Shown here piece after piece: positions 1-8,183 of a stretch of DNA of 64,000 bases. The notes beneath the pieces were generated by a model. It ran no database searches and was not told the DNA's origin. It saw only the letters and a list, made by a program, of their open reading frames with translations. This DNA comes from JAWWPG01 sp963820035 (GTDB lineage Bacteria; Actinomycetota; Actinomycetes; Propionibacteriales; Nocardioidaceae). A program made the position numbers and the translations under genes. The DNA is taken from assembly GCA_963820035.1 (NCBI GenBank), contig CAWFYK010000001.1, positions 62,001 through 126,000 of the forward strand, read 5' to 3'. The stretch's first letter is position 1, and each line of letters begins with the position of its first letter.

Positions 1-1
1 C

Positions 2-94
2 CTCGGGAACTATGACCGGCTGGCTGCGGTGAAGCAGCGGTTCGACCCGCAGAACGTGTTCCATATCAACCAGAACATCGCTCCCGCCGGCTGA
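2..94 (+). CDS. FAD-dependent oxidoreductase, C-terminal end (partial)
   Basis: Only the last 30 codons lie inside the window. The frame reads LGNYDRLAAVKQRFDPQNVF and ends HINQNIAPAG before TGA. The pattern N-Y-x-R-L-x-x-V-K-x-x-F-D-P-x-N-x-F is the berberine-bridge-enzyme (BBE) tail of the FAD-linked oxidases related to vanillyl-alcohol oxidase, where it closes over the flavin. Substrate cannot be told from this fragment. The gene is transcribed toward mutY, with the composite repeat element filling the convergent gap. A pyrimidine-rich run (about 103-127) and a purine-rich run (about 151-165) downstream could pair as a terminator stem. Confidence 0.8.
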   Translation, partial: LGNYDRLAAVKQRFDPQNVFHINQNIAPAG

Positions 95-173
95 CCCGGC
101 AATCCCTCCCTCTCCCTTCCCTCTCCGTTCCTCGGCAGTGGTCCGGAGGTCAAGGGAGAGAGGGGGCCCCGAC

Positions 174-349
174 GATCCGAGACTTTCGGCACCACGATCC
201 GAGAGTTTCGGCACCACGATCCGAGAGTTTCGGCACGACCATCCGAGAGTTTCGGCACCACGATCCGAGAGTTCCGGCACCACGATCCGAGAGTTTCGGC
301 ACGACCATCCGAGAGTTTCGGCATCACGATCCGAGAGTTCGGGTACGAC
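174..349 (+). repeat. Left array: 8 x 22-bp tandem units (copy 1)
   Basis: Units start at 174, 196, 218, 240, 262, 284, 306 and 328, exactly 22 bp apart with no spacers. Each begins with GATCCGAGAG or CATCCGAGAG and ends around CGGCACCAC or CGGCACGAC. Every unit carries a short inner dyad, CCGA-N5-TCGG. The first unit differs (GAGACTTTC instead of GAGAGTTTC) and matches the type found in the opposite array. Few stops occur in any frame, which creates long but meaningless open frames on both strands. Confidence 0.95.
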
Positions 350-411
350 GACCGGCTCGGAGGTGGCGGTGCCGTCACCAGTTCTGCGGTCACCTCAGCT
401 TGGCGGCGGGC

Positions 412-567
412 ATGCGGATGCACGTGAAGGAGCGCAGTGTCGCAGCGGCTCTCGCTCCGCTCATTGATGACGTGGCCACTCACGAGGACGTGAACGTGGA
501 GGGCGGCAATGTCGCGGCCGTTCTCGAACCGCGGCAGTTCGCCCGGGGCCTCACGATGAGCTGGTGA
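412..567 (+). CDS. Small ORF in the element core (doubtful)
   Basis: A 51-codon frame starting MRMHVKERSVAAALAPLIDD and ending GLTMSW, present at the same place in the second copy (32127-32282). Between the copies there are four base changes in the frame, of which three change an amino acid (R to C, H to D, A to G). That does not look like a protein kept by selection. No ribosome binding site is obvious and I recognise no domain. It is listed because it is the largest frame lying entirely within the shared core on this strand; it may be chance. Confidence 0.2.
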   Translation: MRMHVKERSVAAALAPLIDDVATHEDVNVEGGNVAAVLEPRQFARGLTMSW

Positions 568-571
568 ACAC

Positions 572-653
572 ATCCACGCACATGTGTGGATACAGCGGTT
601 GACATCGCGATCTAATCAGCTTCAACGCACGTGTGTCGATACGTTCGCGAACG
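572..653. promoter_or_regulatory. Palindromes and spaced direct repeat in the core centre
   Basis: Three signals cluster at the middle of the element. An almost perfect 20-bp palindrome covers 572-591 (ATCCACGCACATGTGTGGAT, one mismatched pair). A perfect 12-bp palindrome CGTTCGCGAACG lies at 642-653. A 17-bp direct repeat with two mismatches is at 577-593 (CGCACATGTGTGGATAC) and 626-642 (CGCACGTGTGTCGATAC), 49 bp apart. All are kept in copy 2. They look like protein-binding sites (operator or recombinase subsites), but no cognate protein is identified. Confidence 0.6.
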
Positions 654-799
654 CAGTGGTGAAGCGCCGGCTCGACTGACGTGGCTCGAAGCCGCCGTGT
701 CACTGCGCTCTTCACCCCGACGGTGACCACGCGACGCCAGAGCGGGGTGACCACAGACCTGGTGACGACCTCGCCGACTCCGAGCCGGTCGTCGTACCC

Positions 800-948
800 G
801 AAGTCTCGGATGGTGGTGCCGGAAGTCTCGGATGGTGGTGCCGGAAGTCTCGGATGGTGGTGCCGGAAGTCTCGGATGGTGGTGCCGGAAGTCTCGGATG
901 GTGGTGCCGAAAGTCTCGGATCGTGGTGCCGGAAGTCTCGGATGGTCG
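800..948 (-). repeat. Right array: 7 x 22-bp tandem units, inverted (copy 1)
   Basis: Units start at 800, 822, 844, 866, 888, 910 and 932; the last is cut after about 17 bp. The core motif is GAAGTCTCGGATGGTGG followed by TGCCG. Read on the opposite strand each unit matches the left-array unit at 19 of 22 positions. The sixth unit is of the outer left type (GGATCGTGG), so unit types are mixed between the arms. The array ends 5 bp before the mutY stop codon. Confidence 0.95.
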
Positions 949-953
949 AGGGG

Positions 954-1826
954 TTAGGGAAGCGAGAGGGAGCCGTCGGCGAGAGGTACGACGAGACCGT
1001 CGGCGACCAGCGAGGCGAGGGCTCGCTCCCGCTGGGGTATGTCAACCCATGCGGCCTCCACGTCGGGCTCCGAGACCGGCCCGACGGCGGACCGCAGGAC
1101 GTCGAGGATGCGACCCCGGCACTGCCGGTCCGTGCCGCTATAGGTCTGCACCCTGGCGCGTGGACCGATCGGCTCCGGAGACCCAGCTTGCCGCCAAGCG
1201 CACAGGTCGGCGACCGGACAGCGCCCGCATGCGGGGGCCTTTGCCGTGCAGATCAAGGCTCCCAGCTCCATCGCGGCGACGGACCACCGGGCCGCTGTGT
1301 CGGCGTTGTCCGGCAGCATGCCCTCGGCACGAGAACGTTCCACCTTCGTCACGGCGGCCGGCGGCAGCGCGGTCGCGCCGACCAACCGGCAGAGGACCCG
1401 TCGGACGTTCGTGTCCAACACCACCTCGCGCCGCCGGAACGCGAACGCGCGCACCGCCGCCGCCGTGTAGTCGCCGACCCCCGGCAGCGCACGTAGCGCG
1501 GCGAACGAGTCGGGCACCCGGCCGTCGTGCTGTTCGTCGATCGCGGTCGCCGCCTGGTGCAGACGCAGTGCGCGGCGCGGATAGCCGAGCCGCCCCCACA
1601 TGCGGACCGCCTCGCCCGGCCGGTCCTGGGCGAGGGCCGATGCCGTCGGCCACCGGGCCAGCCAGGCGTCGTACGCCGGCAGCACCCGCGCCACCGGCGT
1701 CTGCTGAAGCATCACCTCACTGACCAACACGCCCCATGGAGGTGTGTCGGTCCGCCGCCAGGGAAGATCCCGCGCGTGGTCGGCGTACCACGTCAGAAGT
1801 GGCTTGTGAGCAAGGGACTCAGGCAT
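954..1826 (-). CDS. mutY: A/G-specific adenine glycosylase
   Basis: Base-excision repair glycosylase that removes adenine mispaired with 8-oxoguanine. The 290-residue protein starts MPESLAHKP. It shows the HhH-GPD fold: catalytic Glu in SEVMLQQT (about residue 37), the helix-hairpin-helix LPGVGDYTA (114-122), the catalytic Asp in VVLDTNVRR (138), and a [4Fe-4S] site C-x6-C-x2-C-x5-C at 193-209. A longer upstream frame exists, but the chosen ATG starts right at the conserved domain. The tail after the cluster is short, as in other actinobacterial MutY. It is divergent from the secreted-protein gene at 1878, and its 3' end abuts repeat-element copy 1. Confidence 0.95.
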   Translation of the reverse strand: MPESLAHKPLLTWYADHARDLPWRRTDTPPWGVLVSEVMLQQTPVARVLPAYDAWLARWPTASALAQDRPGEAVRMWGRLGYPRRALRLHQAATAIDEQHDGRVPDSFAALRALPGVGDYTAAAVRAFAFRRREVVLDTNVRRVLCRLVGATALPPAAVTKVERSRAEGMLPDNADTAARWSVAAMELGALICTAKAPACGRCPVADLCAWRQAGSPEPIGPRARVQTYSGTDRQCRGRILDVLRSAVGPVSEPDVEAAWVDIPQRERALASLVADGLVVPLADGSLSLP

Positions 1827-1877
1827 GTCGAGCCGATGATGCCATGGATGCGCGACTCGCGGCGCTAGCGTGGGCGG

Positions 1878-2663
1878 GTGAGTACCGTCATGCGCCCACG
1901 GGGCCCGCTGCCCCCGCGCATCTACTGGACGCGACGGCTGCTCATCATCGGGATCGCCGTGGTGGTGTCCGCGCTCCTGTGGTGGTTGATGGCAGGCGGC
2001 CGCTCCGGACAAGCGTCCGCCGACCAGCAGCCGGGCCATCCGACCGGCCAGCAGACTCCCAAGGTGCCGCCGACGACCCCGGCGCCCACGACCCCGGCCG
2101 CCACGACCTCGCCGGCGGGGTCCGGCTCGACCCCGCCCGCCTCCCACCAGACCGGTCATCAGCCGGTGCACCCGTCGCAGCGACACGGCCGGCCGGCTAA
2201 GGTCACGACCGACCCGACACCCCAGGCCGTCCCGACCGGGGCGTGTGATCCTGCTCGGATCACCCTGGCCGTGGTGGCCGAAGATGCCCCCGCCGGAGCG
2301 GGTACGACGGTCGGACTGGCCATGTCGACGACGAACGCCTCGACATGCACGCTCGGCGTCTCACCGAGCCTGCTCGAGGCCCGCCTCTCCTCGGCCAAGG
2401 GCATCGTCTGGGCCAGCACGAGCTGCCCTGACGGGTTGGCGGCAAAGAACGTGGTGGTCGGCCCGACGCCCGCAACCGTCTACTCCTTCGACTGGGATGG
2501 CAAGATCAGCCCAGACGCCTGCACGAGCAAGGGGTCCGTCGCACCACCCGGCAACTACACCGTGGAGGCGGCTCTCATCGGTGGGGAGCCGGCGTCGGCA
2601 CACTTCGTCGTGACGGACCGTGCCGACCCGGCGTCGTCGAAGACGAGTGCCCCTGTCCACTGA
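1878..2663 (+). CDS. Hypothetical membrane-anchored/secreted protein
   Basis: 261 residues from GTG (an ATG 12 bp later is an alternative). A basic head is followed by one membrane segment, RLLIIGIAVVVSALLWWLMA (about residues 20-39). Next comes a Pro/Thr/Ser/Gly/His-rich linker (about 50-115) that looks extended and wall-spanning, then a C-terminal domain of about 140 residues with four cysteines (CDP, STC, SCP, DAC), likely two disulfides outside the cell. The domain resembles immunoglobulin-like secreted domains in general shape, but I cannot name a family. It is divergent from mutY (51 bp gap) and convergent with disA. Confidence 0.75.
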   Translation: MSTVMRPRGPLPPRIYWTRRLLIIGIAVVVSALLWWLMAGGRSGQASADQQPGHPTGQQTPKVPPTTPAPTTPAATTSPAGSGSTPPASHQTGHQPVHPSQRHGRPAKVTTDPTPQAVPTGACDPARITLAVVAEDAPAGAGTTVGLAMSTTNASTCTLGVSPSLLEARLSSAKGIVWASTSCPDGLAAKNVVVGPTPATVYSFDWDGKISPDACTSKGSVAPPGNYTVEAALIGGEPASAHFVVTDRADPASSKTSAPVH

Positions 2664-2693
2664 GCCCACGCGACGACGGACGAAGGTGACCGG

Positions 2694-3779
2694 TCACACG
2701 TAGCGCTCGAGGATGCTCGACTCGGCGAGCCTCGACAGGCCCTCCCGCACCGAACGTGCCCGAGTGTCGCCGACGCCCTCGACCGTCTGCAGGTCGTCGA
2801 TACTGGCGGCCAACAGCTTCTGGAGATGGCCGAAATGCTCCACCAGTCGCTCGACGACGGCGTTGGGCAGCCGGGGAACCTTGGCCAGCAGCCGGTAGCC
2901 CCGCGGGCTGACCGCGTTGTCGAGGCCCTCAGCTCCGCCGAGCGACAGCGCCCTCGCCACCGAGCTCAGCTCGAGCAGGTCCAACGGGGACAACGACTCG
3001 ACGTCGGCGAGCGTCTCCTCGGCAGTCCGGGCCTTGCGACCGCTCGGCAGGTAGTCGCGGATGACGAGCTCGCGGTCGTGGTGCACGCCCGCGACCAGCT
3101 CGTCGAGCTGCAGACTGAGCAGCCGGCCGTCGGTGCCGAGCTCGAGCACGTAGTCCTCGATCTCGTTGGCGATACGCAGGACCATCTCCAGCCGCTGCGC
3201 CACCGAGGCGACGTCGCGCACGGTGACCAGGTCCTCGATCTCCAGTGCCGACAGCGTTCCGGAGACCTCGTCAAGACGGTGTTTGTAGCGCTCCAGGGTC
3301 GCCAGCGCCTGGTTGGCCCGCACCAGGATCGCGCCGACGTTCTCGAGGACGTAGCGTGCATCCCCGACATACAACGCGATGATGTGCATCGACTGTGAGA
3401 CCGAGATCACCGGCAGCCCGGTCTGCCTCGCCACCCGGTCGGCGGTGCGATGCCGGGTGCCGGCTTCGCTGGTAGCGATCGACGCGTCCGGCATCAGGTG
3501 TACGCCGGCCCGCAGGATGCGGGAGGCGTCGCGGTCGCAGATGATCGCACCGTCCATCTTCGCGAGCTCGCGAAGTCCGGTGGCGCTGAAGTCGACGTCG
3601 AGCAGGAAACCGCCGGTGCAGATCGACTCGACGGTCTTGTCGTTGCCCAGCACGATCAGGGCACCGGTGCGGCCGCTGAGCACCCGTTCGAGGCCCTCCC
3701 GGAGCTCGGTTCCCGGCGCGACCGCGGCCAGTGTCGCCCGCATCCGACTCAGGTCGGTCTGCCCGTCGATCCCAGCCAC
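2694..3779 (-). CDS. disA: Diadenylate cyclase / DNA-integrity scanning protein DisA
   Basis: Makes cyclic di-AMP from two ATP and scans DNA for branched structures. 361 residues, the usual DisA length. The N-terminal DAC domain carries the two signature motifs: DGA (about residues 76-78, KMDGAIICDRDA) and RHRTA (about 109-113). A long helical middle follows, and a C-terminal HhH DNA-binding domain (VEGVGDTRARSVREGLSRL). It lies just downstream of radA on the same strand, the conserved radA-disA order of Gram-positive bacteria, with a 62-bp gap. Its stop lies in a 12-bp palindrome (2686-2697, GTGACCGGTCAC) at the convergent junction. Confidence 0.97.
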   Translation of the reverse strand: MAGIDGQTDLSRMRATLAAVAPGTELREGLERVLSGRTGALIVLGNDKTVESICTGGFLLDVDFSATGLRELAKMDGAIICDRDASRILRAGVHLMPDASIATSEAGTRHRTADRVARQTGLPVISVSQSMHIIALYVGDARYVLENVGAILVRANQALATLERYKHRLDEVSGTLSALEIEDLVTVRDVASVAQRLEMVLRIANEIEDYVLELGTDGRLLSLQLDELVAGVHHDRELVIRDYLPSGRKARTAEETLADVESLSPLDLLELSSVARALSLGGAEGLDNAVSPRGYRLLAKVPRLPNAVVERLVEHFGHLQKLLAASIDDLQTVEGVGDTRARSVREGLSRLAESSILERYV

Positions 3780-3841
3780 TGCTGCCTCTCGGTAGCGCCC
3801 ACTTGCAGGATCAGTCTAGGGGACCGGCTGCCGAACCCCCG

Positions 3842-5329
3842 TCAATCGGAGACGACGTGCAGGGTCGGTTGCAGGCCTTGTGGGAGGAGCCACTCACGCG
3901 AGATCTGCTCCAGGTCCCGCTCGGTGGTCGGCCGGTCGCCGGGAGCCGTTGCGAGCAGGTGCAGGGCTCCGAGCACTGTGACGATGTCAGGGCACTCCAG
4001 GACGGCCAGTCCCTCGATCTTCGGGATCTTCTCCGGGGATGGGCCCTGGTCGGCCGGCACGACCGCGTATCCGAAGCCCAACCGGGCGGCTTCTGCGAGG
4101 CGCTGCTTCATCCCCGGCACTCGGCGCAGCTCGCCCGCGAGACCGACCTCGCCGATCGCGACCAGCTGCCGCGGAAGCGCCAGTCCGACGTCGGCACTCA
4201 CGATCGCGAGGGCGGCCGCCAGGTCCGCCGCGGGGGTGCGGAGTACCGCGCCGCCGACGGTGGCCGCGTAGACGTCGCGCGTCGCGAAGTGCATCCCCAC
4301 GTGGCGCTGCAACACCGCGAGCAGCATCGCGAGCCGCGAGGAGTCGAGCCCACTGACCGAGCGGCGGGCCTGCGGAGCCGCGCTGCTGGTGACGAGTGCC
4401 TGGACCTCGGCGAGCAGTGGGCGACGCCCCTCGAGCGTGACCGTGACACAGGTGCCGGCCATCGGCTTGGGATGCCGGGAGATGAACAGGCCGGTCGCGT
4501 CGGCGACCTCGACAATGCCCTCGTCGCCGATGTCGAAGCAGCCGATCTCGTCGACGGGCCCGAACCTGTTCTTGACCGCCCGGAGTACCCGCAGCCGGGA
4601 GCTGCGCTCGCCCTCGAACTGCAGCACGACGTCGACAAGATGCTCGAGTGCCCGTGGTCCCGCGATCGAACCGTCCTTGGTGACGTGTCCCACCAGCAGA
4701 GTCGGCATCGAGAGCTGCTTGGCGACCCGCACGAGTGCTGCCGTGACCGCCCGCACCTGGGTGACCCCGCCGGGTGTCGAGTCCGCGTCGCCCGTGCCGA
4801 TCGTCTGCACCGAGTCGACCACGAGCAGGTCCGGACGGACCGCCTCGACGTGGCCGAGCACAGCCGCCAGCTCGACCTCGGCGGCGAGCAGCAGTCGATC
4901 CTCCAGCGCACCGGTCCGTTCGGCGCGGAGCCGGACCTGAGCGGCCGACTCCTCGCCCGTGACGTAAAGCGTGTTCGCGCCGCCGCGTGCAGCCTTGGCG
5001 GCCACCTCGAGCAACAGCGTGGACTTGCCCACCCCGGGCTCCCCGGCGAGCAGCAGCACGCTCCCGGCGACGACTCCTCCGCCGAGGACGCGGTCGAGCT
5101 CGGACACCCCCGTCGAGCGGCTCGCGTTTGGCTCAGCGGTGACCTCCGAGATCGGCAGCGCGGCGGTGGTGACCGGCCCGGCCAGGTGCTGCGAGCCGCC
5201 GCCGCCGATCTCCTCGAGCGTGCCCCACGTCTGGCACTCGCCACACCTGCCGACCCACTTCGGGGCCGTCCAGCCGCACTCGGCGCAACGGAACGAGCCT
5301 GCCGGTCTCTTGCTCGCCGTCGGTGTCAT
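3842..5329 (-). CDS. radA: DNA repair protein RadA (Sms)
   Basis: RecA-like ATPase that helps branch migration during recombinational repair. 495 residues from MTPTASKRP. It has an N-terminal C4 zinc finger (C-x2-C-x10-C-x2-C, residues 15-32) and Walker A GEPGVGKS (96-103). Walker B sits near LLVVDSVQTI, and the RadA-specific KNRFG motif reads VKNRFGPVDE. A C-terminal Lon-protease-like domain follows. The start was set at the ATG 14 residues before the first zinc-finger cysteine; the open frame runs far upstream without family similarity. Located upstream of disA on the same strand. Confidence 0.97.
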   Translation of the reverse strand: MTPTASKRPAGSFRCAECGWTAPKWVGRCGECQTWGTLEEIGGGGSQHLAGPVTTAALPISEVTAEPNASRSTGVSELDRVLGGGVVAGSVLLLAGEPGVGKSTLLLEVAAKAARGGANTLYVTGEESAAQVRLRAERTGALEDRLLLAAEVELAAVLGHVEAVRPDLLVVDSVQTIGTGDADSTPGGVTQVRAVTAALVRVAKQLSMPTLLVGHVTKDGSIAGPRALEHLVDVVLQFEGERSSRLRVLRAVKNRFGPVDEIGCFDIGDEGIVEVADATGLFISRHPKPMAGTCVTVTLEGRRPLLAEVQALVTSSAAPQARRSVSGLDSSRLAMLLAVLQRHVGMHFATRDVYAATVGGAVLRTPAADLAAALAIVSADVGLALPRQLVAIGEVGLAGELRRVPGMKQRLAEAARLGFGYAVVPADQGPSPEKIPKIEGLAVLECPDIVTVLGALHLLATAPGDRPTTERDLEQISREWLLPQGLQPTLHVVSD

Positions 5330-5604
5330 GATCTGCACGCTATGCGGCCGCGCCGACAGTCTCGGGCGAGCGCGGGTCGACTCGCCTGAGGCCTGCTGTC
5401 GTGTGCCGACTGTCGTGGGGCAAGTCTCAGACCGCAGTGCGCCGCGACTACGGCGAGCGCTTGCGTTCCAAGGGCGACCGGCAGCTTTGCGCACCGAAAA
5501 GCCGCTTCGTTCATCCCTGGAAGCCTCACGAGCGGTCTTCGATGCGCAAAGCGGTCCCAACCGCACCATCCGGCCACGGCGCCGCGCGGAGCCGAAGCCA
5601 GCGT

Positions 5605-6240
5605 TCAGATGCGGACGGGGCCGTCGGGAGTGGTGAAGCTCGCAGCCACCAGACCGGGGTCGCGGCCGGTCACCCAGACGACCTCGTAGAAGCCCATGGA
5701 GTAGTCGGGAGGCGTGTCGAGCCAGCTCGCCACGCGCGCCGGGTCGCCGGCGATCTCGAGCGTGGTGAGGGAGACGTCGGCTGTTGCGCCCCTCGACGGA
5801 TGCAGGTCGTCGGAGGTCTCCCACTCGACGAAGAACGGCAGTTGCGGGTCGGTCTGCAGGCCGCGGATGCCGATCTGCTTCCACCGCAGCTCGACTCCGT
5901 CCGGCCGATGCCGATTGCCCTCGACCGCCTTGCGGTCAAGGCGTTTCTCGATCCTCGCGATGTCCTCCACACGGACGACCCAACCAAGCCAGCCGCCGCC
6001 GTTCTCGGACCGGGCGCGGACTGCCTGACCGAAGGGAGCCTTGTCGGAGGCCGGGTGGTCGAGGACCTCGACGACCTCGAGGTACTGGTGGTCGGTCAGC
6101 GGCATGATCATGTTCGTGGTGCCGAAGCGCGGGTGAATGCCCCCGTCGACGAACTTCTCGCCGAGGAGCTCCGACAGTCGCTCGGTGGTGGCCGCAAGAC
6201 CGTCCGGACCTGCCGCATACGAGAGGTGGTCGAGATGCAT
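5605..6240 (-). CDS. VOC/glyoxalase-like domain protein
   Basis: 211 residues beginning MHLDHLSYAAGPDGL, the usual opening of the glyoxalase-like (Glyoxalase_3) family: a metal-liganding HLDH, then a G-rich loop and repeated beta-alpha-beta-beta-beta units. A middle stretch, WETSDDLHPS, is typical of the family, and the C-terminus VAASFTTPDGPVRI forms the last strand. Substrate is unknown; family members are often annotated only as VOC proteins. An ATG six codons upstream (6258) is an alternative start. It is separated from radA by 275 bp of unassigned sequence. Confidence 0.8.
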   Translation of the reverse strand: MHLDHLSYAAGPDGLAATTERLSELLGEKFVDGGIHPRFGTTNMIMPLTDHQYLEVVEVLDHPASDKAPFGQAVRARSENGGGWLGWVVRVEDIARIEKRLDRKAVEGNRHRPDGVELRWKQIGIRGLQTDPQLPFFVEWETSDDLHPSRGATADVSLTTLEIAGDPARVASWLDTPPDYSMGFYEVVWVTGRDPGLVAASFTTPDGPVRI

Positions 6241-6284
6241 GCCTTCGATTGTGCACATCCGCGTCGTCGGCCCGGTCGCCGGGG

Positions 6285-7082
6285 TCACCCGGCGATCGGG
6301 CTCGCCGACTCGCCGGCCTCTCGGGTCCCGCCGGCGCCGACCGGGTCGGCCGGGTGCCCCAGCAGGGGGAGCCGGGCAGCCAGATGCGCGCGGCAGTGTT
6401 GAGCGAGCACGTCGTACGCCGGCTGCCCGAGCAGGGCGACCAGCTCCGGCGCGTAGGACACATAGACCGGGTCGGCGGCCTGGTGAGCCTCGGTGTTCCC
6501 CGAGCAGTACCAGTCGAAGTCGTGACCGCCCGCGCCCCAGCCGCCTCTGTCGTACTCCGTGATCGTCACCTCGGTGTAGCTGGTCCCGTCGGTCAGCTCG
6601 ACGTCTCGGAACAGCCGCCGGACGGGGAGCTGCCAGCAGACGTCGGGCTTCGTCTCCAGCGGATGGCGCCCGTTGCGCAGTGCCCAGCCGTGGAGCGCGC
6701 AGCCCTCCCCGCCCGCGAAGTCCGGACGGTTGAGGAAGATGCAGGCGCCTTGGTGGACGGTGGTCTTGCGGTCTCCGTCTTCGTCGGTCTCGACCCATCG
6801 CTTCTTCTTGCGGCCCACATCATGGAACTGCCAGTCGTCCGCCGTCAGCGCCTTGACGAACGACGTCACCCGGGCCTCGTCGTCGGCGTCGGAGAAGTGC
6901 GCACCCAGCGTGCAGCACCCGTCGTCGGGGCGGTCGGCATAGATGCCCTTGCAGCCCGACCCGAAGATGCAGGACCATCGCGAACACAGCCACGTGAGGT
7001 CACAGCGGAGTCGTTGGTCGGCATCGGCGGGGTCCTCGAACTCCACCCAGGCACGAGGGAAACCGAGCGGGACTTCTGGCAC
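6285..7082 (-). CDS. Conserved cysteine-rich protein
   Basis: About 265 residues. The chosen GTG gives VPEVPLGFPRAWVEFEDP; other GTG starts lie upstream toward ppx. Cysteines are clustered: CDLTWLCSRWSCIFGSGC near the N-terminus, DDGCCTLG, GACIFLNR, GCALHGW, DVCWQL and a C-terminal QHCRAHL. The spacing suggests a metal or iron-sulfur chelating fold like the YkgJ-type zinc/iron-chelating proteins, but this is inference. The family seems to be conserved in actinobacteria without known function. Divergent from ppx. Confidence 0.7.
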   Translation of the reverse strand: MPEVPLGFPRAWVEFEDPADADQRLRCDLTWLCSRWSCIFGSGCKGIYADRPDDGCCTLGAHFSDADDEARVTSFVKALTADDWQFHDVGRKKKRWVETDEDGDRKTTVHQGACIFLNRPDFAGGEGCALHGWALRNGRHPLETKPDVCWQLPVRRLFRDVELTDGTSYTEVTITEYDRGGWGAGGHDFDWYCSGNTEAHQAADPVYVSYAPELVALLGQPAYDVLAQHCRAHLAARLPLLGHPADPVGAGGTREAGESASPIAG

Positions 7083-7163
7083 CCGCTCACTGTAGTCGGC
7101 TCTCCGAAGAGCGCCCGACGCGCGAGTGTCCCCGGCCACGAGCGACCCGATAGCCTCAGTCCA

Positions 7164-8096
7164 ATGCGAGAAGCGGTCCTGGACGTCGGCTCCAACACGG
7201 CGCACCTGCTTGTCGTCGACGCGCACCGGGGAGCGGCGCCGCTCCCTGCCCTCAAGGTCAAGCAGGAGCTCAGGCTGGCCGAGCATCTGACCGTCGCGGG
7301 CGCGCTGTCCGAGTCCGGTGTCGACGCGCTCGTCTCCTTCATCGCGGCCGCGCTCACAGAGGCCGAGGACCAGGGTTGCGAGTCCGTGACCGCTTTCGCC
7401 ACGTCCGCCATCCGGGCGGCGAGCAACAGCGACGAGGTCATCGAGCAGGTGCGGTCGACGACCGGTGTCGCCATCAAGGTGCTGAGCGGCGAGGAGGAGG
7501 CGATGCTGACGTTCCTCGCCGTACGTCGGTGGTTCGGTTGGTCGTCGGGCCGGCTGGCCGTCTTCGACATCGGCGGTGGTTCGCTCGAGATCGCGACGGG
7601 GGCCGACGAGGTTCCGGACGTCACCCTCTCGTTCGAGCTCGGCGCCGGACGGCTGACCCGGGAGTGGCTCCCCGGCGACGTGCCGCTGGAGTCCGATGTC
7701 CGCGACCTGCGCAAGTACGTCCGGGCACAGATCGCGCGAGGGGCCGGCACCGTCCTGCGGGCCGGCACGGAGGACCATGCCGTGGCCACGTCGAAGACCC
7801 TGCGGTCCTTGGCGCGCATCTGCGGTGCGCCACCTTCGTCCGACGGGCCGTTCGTACGGCGGTCGTTGGGACGGGCCGACCTGGCCAAGCAGCTGCCCCG
7901 CGTCGCTCGGCTGAGTGCCGCGGAGCGTGCCGAGCTGCCCGGGGTGTCTGCGGGCCGGGCCCACCAGCTGGTTGCGGGCGGGGTTGTCGCCGAGGCGGTG
8001 ATGGACATCTTCGGCATCGACGCGCTCGAGATCTGCCCGTGGGCCCTGCGCGAGGGTGTGATCCTGCAGTCGCTCGACGCCATCTCGGACACCTAG
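7164..8096 (+). CDS. ppx: Ppx/GppA family phosphatase (exopolyphosphatase-like)
   Basis: 310 residues from ATG (MREAVLDVGSNTAHLL). It belongs to the ASKHA (actin/Hsp70/sugar-kinase) fold: phosphate-1 motif DVGSNT at the N-terminus, phosphate-2 motif FDIGGGSLEI in the middle, and a conserved VLSGEEEAMLTF segment with the catalytic Glu region. Members hydrolyse polyphosphate or convert pppGpp to ppGpp. The 310-residue size fits the short actinobacterial form, which lacks the C-terminal HD-like domain of E. coli Ppx (513 residues). The next gene starts 87 bp downstream on the same strand. Confidence 0.9.
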   Translation: MREAVLDVGSNTAHLLVVDAHRGAAPLPALKVKQELRLAEHLTVAGALSESGVDALVSFIAAALTEAEDQGCESVTAFATSAIRAASNSDEVIEQVRSTTGVAIKVLSGEEEAMLTFLAVRRWFGWSSGRLAVFDIGGGSLEIATGADEVPDVTLSFELGAGRLTREWLPGDVPLESDVRDLRKYVRAQIARGAGTVLRAGTEDHAVATSKTLRSLARICGAPPSSDGPFVRRSLGRADLAKQLPRVARLSAAERAELPGVSAGRAHQLVAGGVVAEAVMDIFGIDALEICPWALREGVILQSLDAISDT

Positions 8097-8183
8097 GCCA
8101 GCCACGTCTCCGACGACGGACACCCGGAAGCCCGGCTGTGGATCGCGGTGGCCGTTGCCGCCCAGGTGGCCGTTTAGGCTGAG

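Larger units (their letters stand above)
170..948. mobile_element. Composite inverted-array element, copy 1 (foldback/MITE-like, unclassified)
   Basis: A 779-bp unit seen again at 31841-32618. From outside in it has a left array of 8 direct 22-bp units (174-349), a core of about 450 bp, and a right array of 7 units (800-948) in inverted orientation. Outer ends are inverted: the left starts CGACGATCCGAGACTTTCGG and the right ends with an imperfect complement. The inversion continues into the core as two arms, 338-412 and 728-802: 24 identical bases, then roughly 70% match. I count about seven differences between the two cores. No transposase, integrase or clear target-site duplication is visible, so mobility is inferred from the near-identical second copy 31 kb away. 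It lies between two convergent genes. Alternative reading: a very large dyad acting as a bidirectional terminator or protein-binding site. Confidence 0.7.

Noticed and set aside
174..349. CRISPR array
   Set aside because: The 22-bp units abut directly with no spacers and the unit carries only a weak dyad; no cas genes are nearby.
160..960. Target-site duplication flanking the element
   Set aside because: I compared the bases outside both copies (GGGCCC / AGGGGT and CCCTTT / GGAGTC) and found no matching direct repeat.
10..1045. Long open frames across the element arrays on both strands
   Set aside because: A 22-bp unit free of stops cycles through all frames and makes open frames by itself; the predicted proteins are only repeats of the unit and the same happens in copy 2.
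954..2186. Longer mutY starting near 2186
   Set aside because: The extra residues are Arg/Gly-rich antisense of the secreted-protein gene and lack family similarity; the ATG at 1826 opens the conserved domain.
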